Origin: Toxorhynchites rutilus septentrionalis
Lineage: Eukaryota > Arthropoda > Insecta > Diptera > Culicidae
Length of the DNA: 64,000 nt
Assembly (NCBI RefSeq): GCF_029784135.1
Contig: NC_073745.1
Span: forward strand, 62,598,718 to 62,662,717
Direction: 5' to 3'
The notes below the pieces were generated by a model that ran no database searches, had not been told where the DNA came from, and saw only the letters and a program-made list of their open reading frames with translations. Made by a program: the position numbers and the translations under genes. Shown here piece after piece: positions 54,799-64,000 of the stretch (position 1 is the stretch's first letter; every line of letters starts with the position of its first letter).

Positions 54799-57767
54799 CT
54801 AAAAGCATCACAACAAGAGTTTTAAAAACACGAAAAATGCATTGATTGAGCGCGTGATCGAGTGCGTCCAGACTGAAAAGCTTCATGGTAGATGATCAGG
54901 GTGTTGTGTCTCCGAAAAATAAACATCGAGAGCGGATAAATTATCGTAACTTAAAATTCCGTAAACTGTGTGAAGTTCTCCTAGCAGCACATCTCAGCCA
55001 TTCTCGCACGATACTGAACAGCTAGCTCCTTAGAAGCGGCGACTGAGGTGAATTTCTTGCTCGCTATAGGAGGTGGTGCTAAGCGCCAGCTATAGCAATC
55101 GACAACAACGGCCGCCGCCGCTACTGGAAACCAATTTCTGTATAGTTCGTTTCGCATGTCTGCTCTCGCATCTTCGAGTGTGTACTTCCGAACTGCGATA
55201 ATGGGCCTATGATTTATGTCCGGTGGCGGTTCGTTCGTTCACATGCTACTGGCGATCTATTTATTCGTTATAGGTGAAATGCCCGTGGTTCATCATTATC
55301 ATCATCATGCACATGTGTGATTAGGATATAAGGGAGAGAGAGTTTACACTCGGGTTGTTTTTTCACCATCTTTCCTCCTTTAACGTATTATCAATGAAAA
55401 AAGGCCGTCGGGCAAATTCGGTCATTGGTCAATGGCCGCTCAAGGTGACGGTGAAAACAGAGTTGATATCGTGTGCGCGCTGGTGGTAACCATTATGCAA
55501 CGGCTATAGATATTCAGGAGAATCGACAGATGCACAGGGGCTGCTCTGCAATCATCGATCGCGAGGCAACTTAAGGCAATTAAGTGTTGGAGCGCGAATT
55601 GTGTCGTGAGTGGAATGTTTTTTAGCAATCATTCTATTTTTTTGCGACTCGATGATTCGATAGATGTGTTGACATAGGGGACTCGCGAGTGTACCAGAGC
55701 TCAAGAAATGTGAAAGAATGAGAGTGGTAAACAACATGCCGGTGTGTGAGAAATACACAAAGCAAATATAAGGGTGTAACGGTAACAATGGTGCGTGTGT
55801 GTGAGAATTAAAAATCGCAAATAGTAGTGGAATATTAATGCACAGCTTTAGCTGCAGGACGTCTGAACGAATTTCAATTGTAAACAGTGTAGCAATAACG
55901 GTGGAAGTCTGATTGATGAACTCTTTTTTATATACTGTAGATAAGATATCCTATAAATTGTATTTCCCACGAGTGTTTACATGATGAAAAAATGTTATCC
56001 TTATCAATAAAACATTTTTCATATTGACAAATGATTTTTGTGGAGCTATTTAACAGGTGTAGAAAGCAAGAAAGGAAAATTTTGTGTCAGACAAAAATAT
56101 GAAATTATAGTTCTCTTTTACTTATGTTTATTTTTATGCACACAAAATTTCTGTTAATGTTTTTCACAACTGAAGGTGTGTTAATATGTAGATGATGAAA
56201 TGTGTGAAAAGTTTAACTAAAACATTTGAACCATCTCACTTTTGAAGATACGTGATTTCTACATGCCTCTAGTTATAATTTTTACCCCATTATCGTACCT
56301 TTGGCCGACCTGGTGGTGTCATAAATTGTACAATAAATCAACGATTCTCAAAAACCAAAGAGTCTTCTTTACAGCTGACCGCCAGTGTTTCTCGATGTAT
56401 AGTCTTGCGTTTTTGCACGTTTTTTAGGTCAACCTTGTAGCTCCTAACCTAGATTTTTTTTTGTTAACCATAACGAATGGCATGATATGAAAAATATGGC
56501 ATTTTATGACTTTTAAAGAATCCGTATAGTAATTACTCAAGGTTGAAAAAATGATACTCGTTCTCAATTTTCTTAAATGAGGGCTGGTATTTGTAGTGAG
56601 TTCAATGCTCGACGATCAATGGTTCACAAAGCCCTACATCGATGGGCAAAATAAAGTGCTCATCTCATTTATTTTGAATGTCTTTCATTTATTTGATTAA
56701 AATTGATATAAGCACACTGCAATCTTTTTTGGTATCTTAATTGTTATGGAATACTGAAAAAAACGAGTTTTACTTTAAGGAACAAAAAATCTATTTGTAT
56801 TGAAAAAAGTGACAAAACAGTGCCCACTTCGAAAATGGATATGTTTTTGATAAATTTCCATTGGAAGACCCCTTAACCCATTAACGACACAGCAAGGAAT
56901 TTTGATTATTGGCGTTACAGAAACCCCAATCTTCAACAATTATTTCTTCCGTTTTCTGGAAAATGACAAAAAAACGAAAAATTGCCAAGTAAAAAAATTG
57001 TCCAAAACCTTCATTTTTGTTCCTGTTGGAGGTTCAATCCAGTGGTTTTTTTTTCGACATCATAATGTGTGTCCATTTATCAAAGTAATACTGTAGAAAA
57101 GTTTACATCTTTTTGCATTTTATAATGTTTTGTTTTTTGTTGGGTTTATGTGAGGTTATGTACTTTCCACACATAGTTGCTCCAAACCGAATTTAGTTAT
57201 ACAAAATTGAATGAAATCTATAGTAAGTGATAGCTAATAAACTAAGCTATCTTGTTGCCAAAACCTTACCTTTCCAAAGCCATGCAAAATTATCAAATTT
57301 GCTGTTCGATTTTTCGAACGCTTGATCTAGTATGGGTTAAATGTTTAAGTTTTGACATTTTGACATGTTTTGAAGCAAACGGCTCGACCTGGTCCATTTA
57401 TACACGTGATCGTATCTGATTCAGTTGAAAATATGTAGAATGCAGCGATTTCGAAAACGTTGTTTATCTTGTTTATCCGAAAATTGGTGGTTCGTGATGT
57501 GCAAAACGGTGCATCGCACCGGGCTGTTGCTAGGAAGAACGGTATCAGTAAGCCCCGGAAACAGTGTCGAAAAAATCTTTGTCACTAAGCTCAAATGCTT
57601 AGATTGTCGGACTATGTTGCATTGAAAATCTATGTATTCCAAATGAAAATCAAAATGACAGATCTAGACAATCGACGAATATGAGCAGATAAACTTTAGT
57701 TTTTCAAAATATTTCGACATTCATTTCTCCACTCAGCGTCACATTGATCATAATTATTGAAGACGCC
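54799..57767. other. Upstream Patronin intron or promoter region, no gene seen
   Basis: No further Patronin exon was recognised. Around 54980-55230 the sequence is richer in G and C (GGCCGCCGCCGCTACTGG near 55110) and could hold an untranslated first exon of a shorter isoform. The rest is AT-rich. Confidence 0.4.
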
Positions 57768-57781
57768 AAAGTTGCTATTTT

Positions 57782-58368
57782 AGGGGGGTTTCCGTAGCCA
57801 CATTGGTTGCGCGTTCGCTTACTAAGCGATCGATCGTGAGTTCAAAACTCAGGGTCCTCAATTTGACTATCTTTGTGTTGTTATGGAATAACTACGTCCA
57901 CGCAACAATCATCAACGATGGAGATCGATCCACGGATGAATGAAGATCGATCCACGGACGAATGAAGATCGACCTTGACCTTCTTTCTTGTGAAGAGGCT
58001 TTAGACTTTTCAGTTCATTCGCCTCTATGAAGATCGATTCATCCTTACAACTTCTCTGCTCTGCAAGAAACATCGAGCTATTGTGCTATTAATAACCCAA
58101 CAATGATCAATATCAACTGTCTCCGCTGTCCGGTCCGCTGAACAATGAACGAACAGGAAGAATACTCTTACGCCTAAATGGCAACTACTGTGTAATTTAC
58201 CTTAATGTAATGGAACAAACAAAATACTTTTACGCCTAAATGGCTACTCACTACTGTGTAATTTGCAATTTATAGAAACCTAAACATATAACATGTACAT
58301 GATTAGAACCCGGCTCTGTTACAGCTAAAATGCTAATAAACCTGAATAAATAAGCAAAAGGAATAAAA
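57782..58368 (+). mobile_element. Feilai-like tRNA-derived SINE, copy A
   Basis: The head has TAGCCACATTGGTTGCGCG and the B-box GAGTTCAAAACTC; the 3' part has GGCTCTGTTACAGCTAAAAT and an A-rich end. Flanks AAAGTTGCTATTTT (57768-57781) and AAAGTTGCCATTTT (58369-58382) form a 14-bp duplication with one difference. It contains an extra segment of roughly 110 bp relative to copy B (57930-58030), partly a duplication of GAAGATCGATCCACGGA. Confidence 0.85.
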
Positions 58369-58678
58369 AAAGTTGCCATTTTGGTGAAATGAATGCTTTT
58401 TGTCAAATATATAAGAAATTTGAAACTGTAAATTTTCCTGCTAAATATTTTTCTTTTTTTTTTGTTGGTGCTACTGTCAGTGATCTTAATGTCAATTTTG
58501 AGCCCTATCTGCCATTTAGTTTGTTCACATCGTCATTGAGAATCATTTAACTTTTTTGTTCATTTTTGATATTCTATAACTCTATTGGTCATAGATATTG
58601 TGTGAAATTTAGTGTTGTAAACAAAATTTCTTGCCCCGAAACGTCAAAGACGTTGCAGAACATACATTTGGTGTATGA

Positions 58679-58930
58679 ATGGTAAAAGGCTTCAAAGACA
58701 GCCGAGAAGAGATGAACGATTTGGAAGCAGTATCGAAAAAAAAATTAGCTGAAGAAAACATCGACAAAATAAAAGGAATGATGCTCGGAAATTGTCGTTT
58801 AAATTTGAGAGAGCAAGCCCGTGAATTAAATATCTCTCACGAGACCGTTCGTCATTTTTTTGGTTGATGTTTTGGGCAGGAGGAAAGTCGCAGCACGACT
58901 AGTGCCAAATGAGCTCAATTTTCTTCAAAT
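58679..58930 (+). pseudogene. Mariner transposase N-terminal fragment
   Basis: The plus strand encodes VKGFKDSREEMNDLEA, then CRLNLREQARELNISHETVR (second HTH) and, after a frameshift at HFFG, VDVLGRRKVAARLVPNELNF. This order is the N-terminal half of a mariner transposase. No ends were found. Confidence 0.75.
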
Positions 58931-58984
58931 CTGAAGAGTATGGCGGGTGAACAACTAATTGTAATCGTAATTGGTTCAACTTGG

Positions 58985-59118
58985 ATATCGCTTTTAAGAC
59001 GTTTGGCCTTCCAGAGCGAGGCGCATCTGCAGTGCTTGTACTGCCCATTTTAAATTCACTAAACCACCGATAAACTGTTGTTCTCGAAGGAGCAGAACTG
59101 TAATTTATATGACGGATG
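58985..59118 (-). pseudogene. Mariner-like HTH fragment
   Basis: The minus strand encodes SSAPSRTTVYRWFSEFKMGS followed by TSTADAPRSGRPNV, the first HTH and the conserved RSGRP of mariner-family transposases, from a lineage different from the plus-strand fragment next to it. Confidence 0.7.
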
Positions 59119-59639
59119 GTTTGAACTAATGTTTCTTAAGAAACCCATATTATAAGACATTGGCATGTGTTACTGTTGATCTTCAAACAACAACAAAAAA
59201 TTGCTAGATCATGTAAAACTTGTCTCGAAAGTTTGACCTTCATTTAATGTTTCATCTCTAAGTTGAGCCTCGCAAGAAACTCTGTCGGATCGCGTTGGGC
59301 GACGAACGTATTAAGGAATCACACCTCAAAGTCTTCTGCAGACATTGAAGACCTTTTTTTACTTCTACTTGTACGTACTTCACAGAGAGCGAATTTTAAA
59401 CTCTTCTCCGAATCAAGACCAAATAAATTGGAATTAAAAGACCAAAGCAAGAAAACGATATGATATTGACATTTTCGCAAATGCAGATGACATTCAATAA
59501 ATTTAACTGAAAGAAGCACTTTGAAACATTTAATGTTGCGTGATTTATCTTATATATCTAGAGGGGCCACAAGAATCTTCATTGTAAGCAAAGGGTTTTG
59601 GAACCACAGATTTACAGGAATCCGAGATCCACGAAATTC

Positions 59640-59810
59640 TCCTGGAGACCTACGTCAATCGTGCTCTACCGAATCCAACATGCTATGAATTCCACAATTC
59701 CAGATCGAAAAAAATGTTTGGAACCGAACGAAATTATCATCATTTTGCAGCACGTCAACGCTCGCTACTTGTTGCAAAGCCGTTGAAAACATTGGTATGT
59801 TTGAATGGAA
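59640..59810 (+). pseudogene. Possible mariner second catalytic block
   Basis: The plus strand reads IVLYRIQHAMNSTIPDRKKC and IIILQHVNARYLLQSR. This resembles the LQHDNARPH block of mariner transposases with the catalytic D replaced by V. Weak evidence, single block. Confidence 0.35.
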
Positions 59811-60555
59811 ACCCACTTTGCCCATCCAAACTTATTAGGGTATTAACTGATTAACTTCACAATACTCTGTTTAACTTGAATAATCACAAAAGGCGTCTTA
59901 TTTTTCCGACAGAGAATTCCAATACTGTCAGAAATATGGGCAAAAGTAATGACCAACAGTTAATTTTCATAAAAATAAACAACGGACACTTTATCTATAG
60001 ACTCAATACTTTAGACCAGTGGTATTAAACTTTTTTTTTCCAGAGGGGCCACAAACACGTTTTAGTAATGGTATCGCCGACCGCAAAAATAAATAAATAA
60101 AAAGGGCGGTATCCAAGACACGATTACATTGTTAACGTAGGGCTTCGAAAGTATAACCGGCGAGAAATGCGAGAAACAAATATTATAGAAATACAAGAAT
60201 GAAACTCTTTAGTACAAACATTTGGTTACACTGACGAGGGACGATGAATGGATGCTTTCACTGAGTGAAGGGCCTGAACGTTTCGCGAAACAACAAAACG
60301 CCAATTTGAGCAGATTTCCAAATCCACTCTCAGAATTACCATGTACTGTCAGTTGCTCGCTGTCTAGAGCGACATGAAAACGCTGACCTGACTGAGCTAC
60401 CAAAAAAAAACTCAGAACCAAATCTGGTGTGTTGTGGGTTGATGGTGTCGCAGCAACCTCTTTCAGTTTTCACCGCTGAGGAATACCTTCTACGCATGCG
60501 GCTTGAAATGTGCTGCATTTTGACGCCATTTTCATCCCGGACAACAAAGCTCGAA

Positions 60556-61034
60556 GGGGGTCTTCGTAGCCACATTGGTTGCGCGTTCGCTTAGTAAGCA
60601 ATCGATCGTGAGTTCATAACTCAGGGCCCTCATTGACCATCTTTGTGTTGTTACAGAATAGCTACGTCCACGCAACAATCATCACCGATGGAGATCGATC
60701 CACGGTCGAAATAAGATCGATTCATCCATACAACTGCTCTGCTCTACAAGAAACATCGGGCTGCTGTTCTATAAATAACTCAACAATGATCAACAACTTT
60801 CTCCGCTGTCCGGTCTAACTGGATAATGAAAGAACAGATAGAAAACTCTTACGCCTAAATGGCTACTGTGTGAATGTACCATATGTAATGGTATAGAAGG
60901 AATACTGGCGAATGGCAACTGTGTAATGTGCTAATTATAGATATGATAACCATGTGACATGTACACGATTAAAATTCGGCTCTGTTACAGCTAAAATGCT
61001 AATGAGCCTTAAATAAATAAATGGGATAAAAAAA
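60556..61034 (+). mobile_element. Feilai-like tRNA-derived SINE, copy B
   Basis: It starts GGGGGTCTTCGTAGCCACAT, has the B-box GAGTTCATAACTC and ends in an A run after TAAATAAATGGGATAAA. The flanks AACAAAGCTCGAA (60543-60555 and 61035-61047) are a perfect 13-bp duplication. Same family and strand as 57782-58368. Confidence 0.9.
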
Positions 61035-61047
61035 AACAAAGCTCGAA

Positions 61048-61519
61048 TTAACGAAAATTGATTGATCGATCGGAAGGTCACCAATAAATCATTCACGATT
61101 TATCACTCATCCTACTAACGACCAGAAGACAGCGGCAGCGAAGCTTTTCAAATAGTCTTTTCCAAGACACGCAGTACGTCCTGTTTAATATTTCTCCTCT
61201 GCTTTACATCTGTCCGTCAGTGCGAGCTCCGCACTATGCTTATATCGCGCGTCTTCTTTATCTTTTTTTATATTTTTTATCTTTCGGAAGTGATTGTCAT
61301 AACACTTCGGTCAGTGACTGATATGCCCCCACCGAACGGCACTACTGTATTCGATATCTATCCTCATTCATCCTTTGTATCAAGCAACACAGCTGTGTCT
61401 GTTGTCAGCATTTAGTTCACTTGAATAATGATTACCATGGTTTGAATTATAAGGACTTTAAAATTTCTCAGTTCATTCGCACCTAGCCTTGAAAAGACCA
61501 ATTTTGTAAACTTGAGAAA
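61048..61519. other. Intergenic or intronic, no gene seen
   Basis: Nothing recognisable. Confidence 0.35.
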
Positions 61520-62073
61520 AGCTATAGCCCCCTCTCTAAGGGGGGGGGGGTCCGCCATACAAATGAAACACAAATTTCTGCATTACTCGGAAATTAACCA
61601 AGCAAACGAAACCAAAGTTGGCATGTGAAAGTTTTAGGGTGCAATAAATGTTTCTATGATGGTTAGACAGTCCTTCCCCCACTCAAAGGGGGGGGGGGGC
61701 TGCCATACAAATGAAACACAAATTTCTGCATTACTCGAGAATTAATCAAGCAAATGAAACCAAATTTGGCATGTGGAGGTTTTAGGATGCAATAAATGTT
61801 TCTATGGTGTTAAGATACTCCTTCCCCCTCTCTTAGAGGGGGCTGCCGTACAAATGAAACACAAATTTTTGCATTACCCGAGAATTAATCAAGCAAATTA
61901 AACCAAATTAGGCATATGGAAACTTTAGGGTGCAATGAATGTTTCTATGGTGGTTAGATACCCCTCTCCCCTCTCTTAGGGGGGCTGCCATACAAATAAA
62001 ACACAAATTTCTGCATTACTCGAGAATTAATCAAGTAAATGGGCGGGACGAAGTTTGCCGGGTTAGCTAGTAC
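61520..62073 (+). repeat. Minisatellite array with G-runs, locus 2
   Basis: Four to five units of the same family as 39640-40510, with G-runs of 11 and 12 bases near 61540 and 61688. The array ends directly in GGGCGGGACGAAGTTTGCCG then GGTTAGCTAGT (62041-62071), the same terminal phrase as locus 1. Confidence 0.85.
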
Positions 62074-62169
62074 AAAATAAATTGAATACGGGCGGAGCTT
62101 AAATTACAATACACATTGTCCGTAGAACGAAAGCTGCATTTCGTATTTCTATTTAATGAACACGTGTCC

Positions 62170-63610
62170 TGTTCTTCGATAAGCACCTCAATGGCGAGAT
62201 AGCAGATGGAGGCGTAATGGAAACCTACCTGGGAGTGCTTTCAAACGATAATGATGTCCCAGCCCCCGACCTCCAGGAGATCCTGCGAGAAATCGGGCTG
62301 CTGAAGGCAAATAGAGCCGCTGGAAAAGACCGACTTCCGTCTGAACTCTATAAACACGGTAAAAATATACTGGTAATCATTGGGTAATATCCAGGATTTG
62401 GGAGGAGGAGAAATTACCAGAAGGATGGATGGAGGGTATTGTTTGCCCCATCTATAAAAAGGGCGATCGGTTCGAGTGCGGCAACTACCGCGGCATAACG
62501 CTAACTAACGCCGCTTACAAGGTGCTCTCACAGATTCTAACACGTCGTCTATCCCCGATAGCCAAAGGCTTCGTAGGGCAGTACCAAGCGGGCTTCATGG
62601 GGGCCCGCACCACTACGGACCAGATTTTTGCCCTCCGACAAATCCTCCAGAAATGTCGGGAGTACAACGTGATCACTCATCACATATTCATAGACTTTAA
62701 GGCAGCTTATGATACAGTCGATCGAGAACAGCTATGGCAGATCATGCACGACTACGGTTTTCCGGACAAACTGACACGGCAAGTACCCAACTCCTGGGCT
62801 TCGCAGATGATATTGAATCAATAGCAAGAAACTTTGCGACGGCTGAGGCAAACTACGCCAGACTAAAAGCGGAGGCCAGGAGAGTGGGATTACTAATTAA
62901 TGCGTCTAAAACCAAGTACATGGTGGGAAGAGGCTCAAAGGAGAAAACAGTGAGCCTCCCACGGACAGTGACAGTGGACGGCGATGAACTGGAAATGGTT
63001 GATGAATTCGTGTACTTGGGATCTATGATTACCGCCGACAACAATACCACGAAAGAGATCCAACGACGCATTCAAGCTGGAAATCGTGCATACTTTGCGC
63101 TCCGCAAGACGCTTCGGTCAAGGAGAATACGGCGTCGCACAAACCTAACGGTGTATAAAACCTTGATAAGACCAGTGTTCCTTTATGGACTCGAGACTGT
63201 GACGCTGCTCACGGAGGACATACGCGCTCTGGCCGTATTTGAGCGGAAAGTGCTGCGGACTATTTTTGGTGAAATACAAACGGATAGCGGAGAGTGGCGC
63301 AGACATATGAACCACGAGCTACAGGCACTACTTGGAGAGATTCCCATTGTTCACCTGGCGAAAGTCGGGAGGTTACGGTGGGCCGGACATGTCGCGAGGA
63401 TGCCGGACGACAGTGCAGTGAAATCCGTTCTCTTCAATGACCCCGCCGGCACCAGAAATGTAGGGGCTCAACGTGCCAGGTGACTCGACCAGATCGAAGC
63501 CGACTTGCGAGTGACGGGACGCTTACGGAATTGGCGACGAGTGGTCCAGGACCGAGTAGATTTGAGACGAATAATTGAGACAGCACGAGCCACCACGGCT
63601 CTCAACTGAT
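62170..63610 (+). pseudogene. RTE-like non-LTR ORF2, 3' part, with core deletion
   Basis: Blocks on the plus strand: LREIGLLKANRAAGKDRLPS, a frameshift near 62385, EGWMEGIVCPIYKKGDRFEC, GNYRGITLTNAAYKVLSQIL, HHIFIDFKAAYDTVDREQLW, then, after an abrupt join near 62785, LLGFADDIESIARNF, INASKTKYMVGRG, DEFVYLGSMITADNN and the C-terminal FERKVLRTIFGEIQTDSGEW with LRWAGHVARMPDD. About 60-70 residues expected between KLTR and LLGFADD (including the QGD-type block) are missing. A TGA at 63481 replaces a usual Trp in the RWLDQ region. The frame then runs on to about 63608. Confidence 0.85.
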
Positions 63611-64000
63611 TATGTATGTGTATGTGTTCTGTTTTCTGATTTGGCGCCATTACTGAATGTTGTAGTCCTACGTGAAAAATAGGTAATGATTTCTGACGTC
63701 TTTGTTGTTGTTAGACATACAAAATAGTTTAAAATAATGTAACACTAGATAGATCAACCAAAAGAGCCCGGTTGAGTATGACTGCTTTAGACTAGCTCAA
63801 GGACAATACAATGAATCTCTCACGACTCGAAGAAGTTACCAATAATTTACATGTTAAGAATTGTACTATGTACATTGCTTGTTATTCTTTCTCGGGGACC
63901 TATACTGTTCGATAGAAGATGCGTACCTTCTGTCCACAGATATCCTCATGAATCTAGGGCCGCGGGAAATTTCACAACCGAATGGAACTTGGTGATGTGT

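Noticed and set aside
53846..54845. Plus-strand ORFs of 217, 131 and 133 codons
   Set aside because: They mirror the Patronin exon 53822-54576, whose minus-strand frame matches a conserved protein.

Overview
The window is eukaryotic, and everything recognisable points to an insect, most likely a culicine mosquito (Aedes or a relative). The one clear host gene encodes a Patronin/CAMSAP-type microtubule minus-end protein. Its exons are scattered over about 49 kb of AT-rich introns packed with transposons. The two 5'-SINEs at 57.8 and 60.6 kb look like Feilai, a tRNA-derived SINE of Aedes, and the DD37E element at 22.6 kb is a mosquito-type ITmD37E. The species call is inference; no search was run.

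Host gene (minus strand, 54798 down to 5478). Sixteen coding exons could be placed by reading splice sites and phases. They join without a frame break into 4385 coding bases, which is 1460 residues plus a stop. The part present runs from a Ser/Arg-rich segment (GRPSNWEE, RRSRRNSFSEDSQ), through coiled-coil and Gln/Asn-rich regions, a charged helix (exon 35397-35633) and three small symmetric exons, to the C-terminal CKK domain. The N-terminal calponin-homology exons are not in the window and should lie beyond 64 kb.

Region by region. 1-2.47 kb: 5' half of a Jockey-clade retrotransposon, minus strand, cut by the window edge. 5.5-17.6 kb: a 12-kb Patronin intron holding RTE-like, Jockey-like and BEL remnants, and a full-length but mutated I-clade element (9163-14649) that landed inside the BEL integrase and made a 10-bp target duplication. 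15.8-17.1 kb: SINEs and a 70-bp truncated sister of the I element. 18.2-30.1 kb: an unidentified 166-codon ORF, a pogo-like non-autonomous element, a DD37E transposon nested in another IS630-type transposon, a deleted mariner, a MITE and a foldback element. 33.3-34.6 kb: over 1 kb of (TC)n. 38.9-43.3 kb: a composite region bounded by CACCCAGG ends and containing a nearly intact mariner. 43.5-49.6 kb: a hAT-type MITE and a 4-kb foldback with nested insertions, flanking the largest Patronin exon on both sides. 50-55 kb: the most upstream exons and one MITE. 57.8-63.6 kb: two SINEs with target duplications, mariner scraps, a G-rich minisatellite and an RTE-like reverse transcriptase with a core deletion.

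No transposon ORF seen here is intact from start to stop, except the Jockey ORF1 and possibly part of the mariner. The biology of the window is a conserved cytoskeletal gene whose introns serve as a landing area for many generations of insertions. The best candidates for undescribed structure are the CACCCAGG/ACGCGG elements, the two large foldback elements, the pogo-like element with internal repeats, and a recurring 16-bp inverted repeat.
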